From assembly GCA_964616275.1 (NCBI GenBank), contig CAZTUL010000002.1, positions 1 to 64,000 of the forward strand: 64,000 nucleotides of DNA. The letters are read 5' to 3'. Source of the DNA: CAYZJV01 sp964616275 (GTDB lineage: Bacteria; Spirochaetota; Spirochaetia; Sphaerochaetales; Sphaerochaetaceae). The notes beneath the pieces are model-generated. The model saw only the letters and a list, made by a program, of their open reading frames with translations. It did no database searches and was not told the origin of the DNA. Both the position numbers and the translations under genes were made by a program. Shown piece by piece: positions 8,028 to 16,555 of this stretch (the stretch's first letter is position 1; the number at the start of each line of letters is the position of its first letter).

Positions 8028-9365
8028 ATGGCAACAACAGTTTTTACCAACGCACGAGTTGTGCAGACCAGTGTACCATTTCAAGTACAGGAACACGTAG
8101 ATGTTGTGGTTAAGGATGATGCCATAGTAGCTGTAGGAAAAAATGCTGGATCTACCTACCATGGTGCGAAAGTATTCGATGCCACGGGTAAGACGATTAT
8201 TCCCGGCATGGTTTGTTCACACCACCACTACTACTCAGGACTCTCTCGGGGCATGCTCGTACAGGCTGGTCCTCAAGAGGACTTCATCCAAGTATTAAAA
8301 GAATGGTGGTGGAGACTTGATCGTGCCCTCGATGAGGACGCTTTATACTATTCCAGTCTGATTTGCTCAATAGATGCTATTGCTGCTGGAACTACCACAT
8401 GTATTGATCATCACGCAAGTCCCTCGTTTATTTCAGGATCTCTCGATACCATTGCACGAGGCATGCAGGAAGTGGGAATTCGTGGTGCAACCTGCTATGA
8501 GGTAACCGATCGTAACGGCGGTATGGATGAAGTTCGTGCCGGTGTTGAAGAAAATATCGCGTTTGCTCAGAGTGTGGATGCACTGCGAAAGGGGGGCAGG
8601 AAACCCCTTGTGGAGGCAATGATTGGCGGTCATGCACCGTTCACCATTCCCAACGAAGGCTTGGAGCTTATGAAGGAAGCCTGTGAAAAAACGGGAAGGG
8701 GGATTCATCTTCACGTAGCTGAGGACAAGTATGACCAAGTTCATTCGCATCATATGTATCATAAAGACATTATGCAGCGACTCGACGATTTTGGATTACT
8801 CTCAGACAACACACTGCTTGTGCATGGATTATGGTTACATGATCGTGAAATTGAACTGCTTAATGAACGAAAAAGTTTTCTAGCACATAACCCACGCAGC
8901 AATATGAATAACCACGTGGGGTATTGTGAACGACTAAGGAATGTAGACAAATTGGTTCTCGGTACTGATGGTTGCGGAGGAAATATGTTTGAGGAGATCA
9001 AACTTGCATTCTTCAAGCATAAAGATGCCGGTGGTCCGTGGTGGCCAGCCGATTTCACCCAGGTGCTGGCTCGTGGGAATACTATCCTTGAGCGGTATTT
9101 TGGTGAGCAATTTGGAAGAGTTGAACCAGGGTACAAAGCAGACTTGACGATACTTGATTACGCGAATCCTACACCACTCGTTGATGATAATGCGGCAACA
9201 CATATTGTGTGGGGTATGAGCAGTAATTGCGTCGATTCAGTTATGGTCGAAGGAAACATGATAATGGAACATCGGGCCTTTGGATTTGATGTACAGGAGA
9301 TATACGCAAAAGCTGCAGAAGCAGCACAGAGAGTCTGGAAACGGGTTGATACGATCGCTCCGTAA
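8028..9365 (+). CDS. ssnA: SsnA-type aminohydrolase
   Basis: A 445-residue member of the amidohydrolase superfamily (cytosine/guanine deaminase branch). The metal ligands are visible: SHHHYYSGLSRG (near 64-75), DHHASP (near 127), LHVAED (near 228) and GTDGCGG (near 312). Segments WWWRLDRALDE, NMNNHVGY and FEEIKLAFFKHKDAGGP match E. coli SsnA closely. AAGGAGG lies 7 bases before the ATG and only 12 bases separate it from ygfK, so the two are co-transcribed. The substrate is not established. An amino-purine or a ring-opened purine intermediate is expected from the neighbours. Confidence 0.92.
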   Translation: MATTVFTNARVVQTSVPFQVQEHVDVVVKDDAIVAVGKNAGSTYHGAKVFDATGKTIIPGMVCSHHHYYSGLSRGMLVQAGPQEDFIQVLKEWWWRLDRALDEDALYYSSLICSIDAIAAGTTTCIDHHASPSFISGSLDTIARGMQEVGIRGATCYEVTDRNGGMDEVRAGVEENIAFAQSVDALRKGGRKPLVEAMIGGHAPFTIPNEGLELMKEACEKTGRGIHLHVAEDKYDQVHSHHMYHKDIMQRLDDFGLLSDNTLLVHGLWLHDREIELLNERKSFLAHNPRSNMNNHVGYCERLRNVDKLVLGTDGCGGNMFEEIKLAFFKHKDAGGPWWPADFTQVLARGNTILERYFGEQFGRVEPGYKADLTILDYANPTPLVDDNAATHIVWGMSSNCVDSVMVEGNMIMEHRAFGFDVQEIYAKAAEAAQRVWKRVDTIAP

Positions 9366-9442
9366 TCACTGAGCACGACGTAACAAAATTTTAATGAAAA
9401 ACATCCTCATTGTTATACGAGGAAAAAGCCAAGGAGCAGAAT

Positions 9443-10663
9443 ATGGGAATTCAAGAAGACATTAGAAAAAAATCGGCGGAGTATCGCCAGTACACAGCAG
9501 AAAACCTCTCAAAGATGGTCAAAACAAAATCATACAGCAGTAAAGAGGAAGATGTTTGCCGACTTATTGTAGAACTCTGTAAAGAGGCCGGATTTGACGA
9601 TGTTCGCATTGATGGATTAGGCAGTGTGATCGGACGTGTGGGAAATGGTCCTAAGCAGCTTGCTTTCGATGCACATATAGACACGGTTGAAGTAGGAAAC
9701 CTCGATAACTGGGATTTTGATCCGTTCAGTGGAGAGATTAAAGACGGAAAAGTTTTCGGGCGTGGTACGAGTGACCAGAAGGGTGGTGCAGCTTCCATGA
9801 TTACAGCGGGAAGAATCCTCAAGGAGCTTGGCTACGGTGGTGAATATTCAGTCTACTTCACCTTCACGGTTATGGAAGAAGATTGCGATGGTATGTGCTG
9901 GAAGTACCTCATTGAGGAGGAGAACTTCAAACCCGACTTGGTAGTTTCTACAGAACCCACCAGTTGCCGGCTGTATCGAGGGCATAGAGGTCGAATGGAA
10001 ATTCGTGCATTCCTCCGTGGCATAAGTTGTCATGGCAGTGCTCCAGAGCGGGGCGTGAGTGCAGCATATAAAGCCTCTCGGGCAGCTCTTGCCATTGAAC
10101 AGCTCAACGAAGACCTCCAGCCGGATGACGAAAACTTTCTCGGAAAGGGAACGATTACCGTTTCGCAGATGGATGTTCGCGGACCATCACAGTGCGCAGT
10201 TGCCGACTATGCTATGTTGTATCTCGACAGACGCCTGACATGGGGAGAAGATGCTGACCTGGCAATTTCGCAGGTGCGTGAGTATATCTCGAAAGCAACT
10301 GGAGATGCTCCAGAAGATATCAAGGTAGAGATGCCTATCTACGAAAAACTTGGATGGACACAAAAAGACTATCATCAGGAACTCTACTTCCCAACTTGGA
10401 AGATTGATGAGGATCACTATCTGGTACAGGCAGGTGTTGCAGCTCACGAAGCTCTCTTTGAGAAGAAACCTATTGTCGATAAATGGACCTTCAGTACTAA
10501 CTGTGTTGCAACTACCGGTCGACATAAGATTCCTGCTATTGGATTCGGTCCAGGCGATGAAGCACAAGCACACGCACCGAACGAGATTAACCGTATTGAT
10601 GATCTCGAAATTTGTGCAGCGTTCTATGCTATGTTGCCATACAGTTTAGAGCAGAAGAACTAG
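9443..10663 (+). CDS. ygeY: YgeY-type M20 metallohydrolase
   Basis: A 406-residue dinuclear-metal hydrolase of the M20/ArgE family, cytosolic. Motifs are DAHIDTVEV (H and D metal ligands), GRGTSDQKGG (bridging D), MEEDCDG (general base and ligand glutamates), HGSAPERG in the dimerisation lid, and the C-terminal histidine in QAHAPNE. AAGGAG lies just before ATG 9443; an 11-codon upstream extension from TTG lacks a ribosome site. E. coli YgeY is 403 residues. In the anaerobic purine pathway it is thought to hydrolyse a ureido intermediate; the exact step is inference. It is third in the ygfK transcript, and a new promoter-like element overlaps its stop. Confidence 0.9.
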   Translation: MGIQEDIRKKSAEYRQYTAENLSKMVKTKSYSSKEEDVCRLIVELCKEAGFDDVRIDGLGSVIGRVGNGPKQLAFDAHIDTVEVGNLDNWDFDPFSGEIKDGKVFGRGTSDQKGGAASMITAGRILKELGYGGEYSVYFTFTVMEEDCDGMCWKYLIEEENFKPDLVVSTEPTSCRLYRGHRGRMEIRAFLRGISCHGSAPERGVSAAYKASRAALAIEQLNEDLQPDDENFLGKGTITVSQMDVRGPSQCAVADYAMLYLDRRLTWGEDADLAISQVREYISKATGDAPEDIKVEMPIYEKLGWTQKDYHQELYFPTWKIDEDHYLVQAGVAAHEALFEKKPIVDKWTFSTNCVATTGRHKIPAIGFGPGDEAQAHAPNEINRIDDLEICAAFYAMLPYSLEQKN

Positions 10664-10689
10664 AAACCTCCGCGGTATCTCTGTATACT
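10661..10689 (+). promoter_or_regulatory. internal promoter before the xdh genes
   Basis: TAGAAA (10661-10666), 17-bp spacer, TATACT (10684-10689). The -10 is strong, the -35 weak (4 of 6). It begins at the ygeY stop codon and predicts a start near 10696, three bases before the first stem of the structured leader. Confidence 0.5.
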
Positions 10690-10695
10690 AGTACT

Positions 10696-10834
10696 CCGCC
10701 CCGGTGAATATACACATCATCGGGGTCGGATCCCGCCATGATCCCCTCTCCCATCATGGGTGGGACTTCTCCAGGAGAGGTTTCACGGGTACACGTACCC
10801 GGTCATCTAAGAAGAACGATTAGGAGGGTCGCCC
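10696..10834 (+). promoter_or_regulatory. structured leader RNA, candidate riboswitch of the xdh genes
   Basis: Three elements can be drawn. Hairpin P1: 10699-10707 pairs with 10717-10725 (9 bp, 9-base loop). Hairpin P2: 10731-10742 pairs with 10753-10765 (12 bp, one bulged G) around the loop CCCCTCTCCC. Loop bases 10745-10751 (CCTCTCC) pair perfectly with GGAGAGG at 10774-10780, giving an H-type pseudoknot with a 2-base and an 8-base crossing loop. Hairpin P4: 10786-10791 pairs with 10796-10801. The same loop (CCCTC, 10744-10748) can pair with GAGGG of the Shine-Dalgarno sequence at 10824-10828, so translation control is plausible. Ligand unknown; a purine or molybdenum cofactor is expected from context. 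A published candidate, the ssnA RNA motif, should be compared. Confidence 0.6.
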
Positions 10835-12973
10835 ATGGCGAAAAAACCAATCGGAACTCCGTTGCGCAGAACCGATGCTATAGCGAAAGCTTCTGGTACA
10901 GAAAAGTATCTTTCCGATATGCAATTTGACGATATGCTCTACGCTCGTATGGTGCGATCGGGTATTTCACGAGGAACCATACAGGATATTTCTTTACCAC
11001 CGCTGCCAGATGGATATTACTTTATTACTTACAAGGATATTCCTGAAGGCGGAAAGAATGAACTGGTCATGATAAAAAGTGACTATCGCTGTTTTGCTGA
11101 ACAAGATGTGCGGTACATAGGTGAGACTATTGGATTACTGGTAGGGCCAAATCGTTCTGAACTTGCCGATCTTGTTGATAAAATCTCCATTACCTATAAC
11201 GAAGAGACTCCTGCAATCACTATTGAGGAAGGGCTTGCATGTACAGGTGGTCCATTTGTTGGAACAGACAATCTTTTCTGTGATTTTACCATCAATAAGG
11301 GCGATATCGAAGATGTGTTCACCAGAGCGGATAGAATCATTGAGGATGAAATTATTACTGGGTGGCAGGAACATGTCCATCTGGAAACCAATGCAGCTCT
11401 TGCTCAGCCAAGCGGTGATTCGTATATCATTTATGCGAGTGCACAATGTCCCTTCTATGTGCGAAAATCAATCGCTGGTCTCCTTGGGCTATCATATGAA
11501 CAGGTTATTGTGAGGCAAACCACTACTGGAGGTGCATTTGGAGGGAAAGAACACTTTCCTGACGTCCTTGCAGGGCCTCTTCTCGTTGCAGCTTCTGTTG
11601 TAAAGAGACCAGTACAGCTAGTATTTGATCGTCACGAAGATGGTGCTTACAGTGTGAAACGACACCCGAGTAGAACCATCTTCAAAACGGCACTTGCGGC
11701 AGACGGTACCATACTGGGTATGGATATTGATGTTGTGTATAATGCTGGTGGATATGAAAGCTGTTCCTATGTAGTCTTGCAGCGTGGCGTATTCCATGCA
11801 ACCGGTGTCTATAATATTGGAGTCTCAAGAGTTCGTGGACGAGCTGTTGCTACCAATACATTCCCTAGCGATGCATTCCGAGGGTTCGGAGCTCCACAGA
11901 CACTCTTTGCAATTGAAACACACATGTGCCATCTCGCCAACGAGTTGGGAGTCGATCCTCTTGAGCTGAAAAAGCAATATTTTTTGAAGCAAGGTGATCC
12001 AACGGTAACTAATGGGCATATTTTTGAGAAGGTCGTACTTTCGGAAATGCTCAATCAGGTAAAAACAGCAAGCGATTACGATAGGAAAATCAAGGAATAT
12101 ACTCTTGGAAGTGGAAAAGGAATCGGAATAGCATTCTACAATCACGGCGGAGCATTTACCGGAAACGGTGAGCAGATGATTATCAAAGCAAAAGCCCGAC
12201 TTCATAAACGTGCAGATGGAATTGTAGAAATTCTTGTGGGTAGTACCGAGATGGGGCAAGGTCTTCAAACAGCATTCACAAAAATTGTTGCAGATACTTT
12301 GGAGATTGGTACTGATCGAATTGTGTATCCGAATCCAGATACTTCAGTAGTAGCAGACAGCGGACCAACAGTCGCCAGCCGGTCAACGATGATTGTTGGA
12401 AAAATCCTGGAACGTGCTGCACTGGAGATGAAAAACAGGTGGAATGAAGATACCGACTTCTCTACTGAAGCCCAGTATGAACACCCTGAAGGACATCCAT
12501 GGGATCAGAATACGTTCCAGGGTGATGCGTATATTGCCTACGGTTGGGGTGCCTGCGTAGTAGAGGTCTCTGTCGATCCCCTTACCTATGAAGTACAAAC
12601 TACCGGAATCTGGTCTAGTCACGATATTGGCGTTCCAATTGATGAACTCGTTGTGCAAGGGCAGATAAATGGTGGCATTATTCAGAGTCTTGGATACGCA
12701 GCCATGGAAAAGCTTGATTATCATCCAAAGAAGGGTTTTAAGCAGATTGGTCTATCAGATTACATTATTCCCACAAGTATGGACTTCCCAAGTCAGCAAT
12801 GGGATCTTGTACATAATCCATATCCGTATGGTCCTTCTGGAGCAAAAGGGATGGGCGAGTTAGTTTTTAATGGGGCTTCCGCTGCATTTGTCGATGCCGT
12901 ATCTCGTGCAATCGATTGTGAAATCAGAGAAATTCCTATTCCACCTGAAACTATTACGGAGTTATTAGTATGA
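10835..12973 (+). CDS. xdhA: xanthine dehydrogenase-family molybdenum subunit
   Basis: The 712-residue protein binds molybdopterin cytosine dinucleotide and should hydroxylate a purine such as hypoxanthine or xanthine. Motifs are TTTGGAFGGKEH (near 230), RGFGAPQ (near 350), EMGQGLQ (near 475) and the catalytic glutamate E675 in GPSGAKGMGEL. AGGAGGG lies 6 bases before the ATG. The next gene, its 2Fe-2S partner, overlaps its stop by four bases and the FAD subunit follows, so the three form one enzyme like E. coli XdhABC. Expression probably depends on the structured leader before it. Whether it carries the labile selenium ligand cannot be seen in sequence. Confidence 0.9.
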   Translation: MAKKPIGTPLRRTDAIAKASGTEKYLSDMQFDDMLYARMVRSGISRGTIQDISLPPLPDGYYFITYKDIPEGGKNELVMIKSDYRCFAEQDVRYIGETIGLLVGPNRSELADLVDKISITYNEETPAITIEEGLACTGGPFVGTDNLFCDFTINKGDIEDVFTRADRIIEDEIITGWQEHVHLETNAALAQPSGDSYIIYASAQCPFYVRKSIAGLLGLSYEQVIVRQTTTGGAFGGKEHFPDVLAGPLLVAASVVKRPVQLVFDRHEDGAYSVKRHPSRTIFKTALAADGTILGMDIDVVYNAGGYESCSYVVLQRGVFHATGVYNIGVSRVRGRAVATNTFPSDAFRGFGAPQTLFAIETHMCHLANELGVDPLELKKQYFLKQGDPTVTNGHIFEKVVLSEMLNQVKTASDYDRKIKEYTLGSGKGIGIAFYNHGGAFTGNGEQMIIKAKARLHKRADGIVEILVGSTEMGQGLQTAFTKIVADTLEIGTDRIVYPNPDTSVVADSGPTVASRSTMIVGKILERAALEMKNRWNEDTDFSTEAQYEHPEGHPWDQNTFQGDAYIAYGWGACVVEVSVDPLTYEVQTTGIWSSHDIGVPIDELVVQGQINGGIIQSLGYAAMEKLDYHPKKGFKQIGLSDYIIPTSMDFPSQQWDLVHNPYPYGPSGAKGMGELVFNGASAAFVDAVSRAIDCEIREIPIPPETITELLV

Positions 12974-13446
12974 TACGAGAAATACAATTCACATTAAATG
13001 GAGAGGTGGTAGCACTAACCTGTGATCCTCTCAAGAGGCTGTTAGATGTACTTCGTGAGGATTTCGGTCTAACCGGGACTAAAGAGGCATGTGGCGAGGG
13101 CGAATGCGGAGCCTGTTCTGTATTGAAGGATGGGAAGATTATTACCACATGCATGGTTCCCATGGGAGCTGTTCACGGGTGTGAAATCATGACGATAGAA
13201 GGATTGCGTGAGACGCAGCGGGGCAGGGTGATAATTGAAGCCTTTGCCGATGGTGGTGCTGTTCAATGTGGCTTTTGTATTCCCGGAATGGTGATTGCAG
13301 CTGAAAGCTTACTTGAAGAGCATCCAGAGCCCACTGAAGAGCAGATTCGGCTAGGAATCTCTGGGAATCTATGTCGATGCACTGGTTATGATTTAATTGT
13401 TGAGAGTATCAGACTCGCTGCACAACGGGGGAAGGGATTATGGTAG
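12970..13446 (+). CDS. xdhC: xanthine dehydrogenase-family [2Fe-2S] subunit
   Basis: A 158-residue small subunit with both [2Fe-2S] centres intact. The plant-ferredoxin-like N-terminal site is CGEGECGAC plus a further Cys about 12 residues on. The C-terminal helical site is CGFC and CRC in GNLCRCTGY. It passes electrons from the molybdenum subunit to the FAD subunit. The ATG overlaps the stop of the molybdenum subunit gene (ATGA) and its own stop overlaps the FAD gene, so translation is coupled. It is the only gene in the island with complete [2Fe-2S] ligands, since XdhD downstream has lost them. Confidence 0.94.
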   Translation: MIREIQFTLNGEVVALTCDPLKRLLDVLREDFGLTGTKEACGEGECGACSVLKDGKIITTCMVPMGAVHGCEIMTIEGLRETQRGRVIIEAFADGGAVQCGFCIPGMVIAAESLLEEHPEPTEEQIRLGISGNLCRCTGYDLIVESIRLAAQRGKGLW

Positions 13447-14309
13447 AAACCTGTTATATTCCGAAAGATCTTGCAGAGGCACTACGCGTACGAAAAGAGA
13501 CAGGTGCTAAACCTATTGCAGGTGGAACAGATTTAATGGTGGTACATAGGCGAGGAACAGGCATTGTTCCCAGGTTCCCCTGGCCGGTGATGATTATTAC
13601 TCAACTTCAGGAATTAAAAGGTATTCATGAAGAAGATGGGAAAATAAGCATCTACTCAGGTTCTACCTGTCATGAAATTGAAGCATCCGAACTCGTCCCG
13701 TATCAGGTAAGAAAAGCAGCAAGCCTCATGGGGGCTCAATCACTCCGGAATTTAGCGACTATTGGTGGTAATGTATGTAACGCATCGCCAAAAGGAGATC
13801 TGCCAGTTCCCCTGATTATGCTTGATGCACGAGTTGAGTTAATCAGTGCCACAGGTGTTCGGCAATTACTGCTTGACGACTTCATTACCGGTCCAAAAAC
13901 GACTGCTTTACAGGATGATGAATTGTTATCACGAATCATTATTCCCAAACCCGAACAACCCTTCACGTATCTTTGGTACAGAAAAATTGGTACACGAAGA
14001 GCAAATGCAATAAGTAAACTGAGCATGTGTGCTGCGGTGACATTGGATCTTTCTGGAAATATTATCGATTTTCGGTCGGCAAATGGTGCGTCAGGACCGA
14101 AGGTTGCACGAAGTCGTTCAGTGGAAGAGCTCATTATCGGCACCTCTGTTGATACCTTGCCAGATATATTACCCCGAGTTCTTGATGCCTACGATGGGAT
14201 TCTTTCTCCACATGCCATGCCTCAGTATCGGAGATCTTCTACACGAAGGATGTTGGCCTATTTTTTAACCGAAGTCGGTAAACGACCTGCAGAACAGATT
14301 ATTCAGTAA
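13440..14309 (+). CDS. xdhB: xanthine dehydrogenase-family FAD subunit
   Basis: A 289-residue FAD-binding subunit of the CoxM/XdhB type. The FAD pyrophosphate loops are visible as AGGTDLMV (near 21-28) and TIGGNVCNASP (near 106-116). A C-terminal CO-dehydrogenase flavoprotein-like domain follows from about 175. Its ATG lies within the end of the 2Fe-2S gene (7-base overlap). The order molybdenum, iron-sulfur, FAD is that of a complete heterotrimer. The electron acceptor could be NAD or, in this island, YgfK. Confidence 0.9.
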   Translation: MVETCYIPKDLAEALRVRKETGAKPIAGGTDLMVVHRRGTGIVPRFPWPVMIITQLQELKGIHEEDGKISIYSGSTCHEIEASELVPYQVRKAASLMGAQSLRNLATIGGNVCNASPKGDLPVPLIMLDARVELISATGVRQLLLDDFITGPKTTALQDDELLSRIIIPKPEQPFTYLWYRKIGTRRANAISKLSMCAAVTLDLSGNIIDFRSANGASGPKVARSRSVEELIIGTSVDTLPDILPRVLDAYDGILSPHAMPQYRRSSTRRMLAYFLTEVGKRPAEQIIQ

Positions 14310-14318
14310 GGGGGCCTT

Positions 14319-15710
14319 ATGCATAATCAGACTATACTATTAAAAAATATCTACTCTCTTCTCACCGACTCCGCTAAGCCGGCGATCAGTGGGGCGGACC
14401 TGCTCATGCAGGGAGGAATAGTTTCCCAGATAGCACCGAATGGAGGTTTGAAAGCTCCCGATGGTGCACGAATTATTAATTGTTCATCGCATGTCGTACT
14501 TCCCGGTTTCGTGAATACTCACCACCACTTTTATCAGACTCTTACCCGGAATCATCCTGCAGTTCAGAATGCAGAACTCTTTGATTGGCTAAAATTCCTC
14601 TATAATGTGTGGAAGTATGTAGATGCAGATGGGATTTACTATTCTTCACTTCTTGCCATGGGCGAATTGTTAAAAACGGGTTGTACGTGTACCACTGATC
14701 ATCATTATTTGTACCCTCGGGGATTCGATGGTGATTTGATGGGCGTTCAGTTTGCCGCAGCAGATGCGCTTGGCATGAGATTCAGTCCGACACGCGGGTC
14801 CATGTCTCTCAGTCAGAAAGATGGCGGTCTACCTCCCGATTCTGTCGTACAGACATCCGATGAAATTCTTGAGGATAGTGAACGAGTGATTACCCGGTAT
14901 CATGATAATTCACCCATGGCAATGCATAAAATTGTGCTAGCTCCATGCAGTCCTTTCAGTGTGACTAAGGAGCTTATGCGTGATAGTGCAAGACTTGCAC
15001 GTACTCATGGAGTTCGATTGCATACTCACTTAGCTGAAACACGTGATGAAAATGACTTTTGCATTGAGATGTATGGTAAGCGTCCAGTTGCACTCATGCA
15101 GGAGTGCGAATTGATCGGCCCTGATGTGTTCTACGCTCACGGTATCCATTTTAACGATGATGAATTACGCATTCTCGCTGAAACCGGAGCCCATGTTGCA
15201 CATTGTCCTTCATCAAATATGCGCCTTGGTTCTGGAATCTGTCGTGTTCAGGAGATGTTGGAGATGGGCATTAACGTGGGGATCGCAGTAGATGGTTCAG
15301 CTTCAAATGATTCTTCAGATATGCTGGGAGAAGTCCGAAATGCACTGTTGCTGCAACGCGTACAAAAGGGGGCTGCGGCTCTTACAGCACGTCAGGCATT
15401 CACCATGGCAAGTGAAAATGGGGCAAAGATGCTGAACTTCTCACAGGTAGGAAAATTGGAGGAAGGGTGGGCAGCCGATGCGGCAATTTTCAATGTGCAC
15501 CAGCTTCCGTATGCGGGGTCGCTTTCAGATCCTGTAGCAGCTCTCCTCTTCTGTGGTTGTGATCATACCACTGACTATACAATAGTCCAAGGTAAAGTCG
15601 TTGTTGACAATAGACGATTAGTCGGGTTTGATGAAGATGAGTTAGTGCAAAAAGCTAACGCAATTAGTAAGGAAATGCTCGCTAAAGCTGAGCGTAAGGA
15701 GGAGGTATGA
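14319..15710 (+). CDS. amidohydrolase of the 8-oxoguanine deaminase type
   Basis: The 463-residue protein belongs to the same superfamily as SsnA but a different branch. The metal site is NTHHHFYQTLTRN (near 66-78), LHTHLAE (near 235), YAHGIHF (near 270) and AVDGSASND (near 323). It resembles bacterial 8-oxoguanine deaminases and hydroxyatrazine ethylaminohydrolase-like enzymes. 8-Oxoguanine deaminase yields urate, which would enter the purine pathway here. AAGGGGG lies 4 bases before the ATG, 9 bases after the FAD subunit, and the stop overlaps ygfM. Guanine deaminase is the main alternative. Substrate is inferred from family and context. Confidence 0.8.
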   Translation: MHNQTILLKNIYSLLTDSAKPAISGADLLMQGGIVSQIAPNGGLKAPDGARIINCSSHVVLPGFVNTHHHFYQTLTRNHPAVQNAELFDWLKFLYNVWKYVDADGIYYSSLLAMGELLKTGCTCTTDHHYLYPRGFDGDLMGVQFAAADALGMRFSPTRGSMSLSQKDGGLPPDSVVQTSDEILEDSERVITRYHDNSPMAMHKIVLAPCSPFSVTKELMRDSARLARTHGVRLHTHLAETRDENDFCIEMYGKRPVALMQECELIGPDVFYAHGIHFNDDELRILAETGAHVAHCPSSNMRLGSGICRVQEMLEMGINVGIAVDGSASNDSSDMLGEVRNALLLQRVQKGAAALTARQAFTMASENGAKMLNFSQVGKLEEGWAADAAIFNVHQLPYAGSLSDPVAALLFCGCDHTTDYTIVQGKVVVDNRRLVGFDEDELVQKANAISKEMLAKAERKEEV

Positions 15711-16555
15711 TTACCGAATTCATACAAGTGAAATCACCGCAAGAGGCTGTACAAGCCAAGCATGCATTTGGTAACAATGGAGTATTTCTTGCCGGTGGAA
15801 CCGAAGTCAATCGATTAGGTTCATCGGTTCAAGGTTCCCGTGTTATATCGCTGAAGCAGGTAAATCTCAATAGTATCGAATCGCACGGTGATGTTGTTTC
15901 GATTGGTGCAATGGTAACTTTTCAAGAGGCAATAGATCATCCGCTGATTCCCGGTTATATCAAAGAGGCTCTTCGTTTCTGTGCCTCTCGTACGCGACGT
16001 AATATGGCCACAATCGGTGGAAATATTTCACTCAGTAGGGATGATTCGTATCTTCTTTCCACTTTGGTTGCAGCAAAGGCTCGTCTGATTCTTGCCGATA
16101 TTACCCATGATGGGGTGTATAATGAAGAGGATGTTCCAATTCGAGAATATCACGCTTTCCGTGAGCATTTTGCTGGCAGCCTTATTTTAAAGATTGTACT
16201 TAACAAGCCGCAGAGATTTGTAGCCTCCAGCAGGTTCGCACGAACAGCACAGAGCCCGGCTGCAGTCACCGTTTCATTCGGAGCAGATATTTCCAGCGGG
16301 TCGGCACATGATGTTCGCATCTGTGCTGCAGTAAAGGGCAGTGGCGTATCTCGTCTGCTTCAGGTAGAGGAGAGTGTTTCCAATGGTCAACTTGCTGCAC
16401 CTGAAGATGCAGCAACGCTTGTAGGAGCAGATATCGCTTTTATTGATGATATTACCGGTTCAGCAACCTATAAACGATACCTGCTTGGGACTGCAGTTGC
16501 CGAGTTATACCGAGCATGTCTCAGTGCTATGGACAAAGGAGAAGCTGCCATATGA
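15707..16555 (+). CDS. ygfM: YgfM-type FAD subunit of the XdhD hydroxylase
   Basis: A 282-residue FAD-binding protein of the CoxM family, matching E. coli YgfM (259 residues) in FLAGGTEVNRL, NMATIGGNIS and the ending ATYKRYLLGTAVAELY. The FAD loops AGGTEVN and TIGGNIS are less canonical than in the first FAD subunit. The start overlaps the amidohydrolase stop and the end overlaps xdhD (ATGA at 16552), a three-gene chain of coupled translation. It is the predicted flavin partner of XdhD. Confidence 0.88.
   Translation: MITEFIQVKSPQEAVQAKHAFGNNGVFLAGGTEVNRLGSSVQGSRVISLKQVNLNSIESHGDVVSIGAMVTFQEAIDHPLIPGYIKEALRFCASRTRRNMATIGGNISLSRDDSYLLSTLVAAKARLILADITHDGVYNEEDVPIREYHAFREHFAGSLILKIVLNKPQRFVASSRFARTAQSPAAVTVSFGADISSGSAHDVRICAAVKGSGVSRLLQVEESVSNGQLAAPEDAATLVGADIAFIDDITGSATYKRYLLGTAVAELYRACLSAMDKGEAAI

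Noticed and set aside
10632..10638. TGTTGCC near the end of ygeY as another heptamer operator
   Set aside because: Single copy, wrong distance to the -35 box (22 bp) and inside coding sequence.
10786..10830. Guanidine-II or -III riboswitch, because GTACCCGGTCA resembles part of the ykkC-III consensus
   Set aside because: The hairpin loop lacks the ACGR signature of guanidine-II, the remaining ykkC-III core is absent, and the genes are unrelated to guanidine export.
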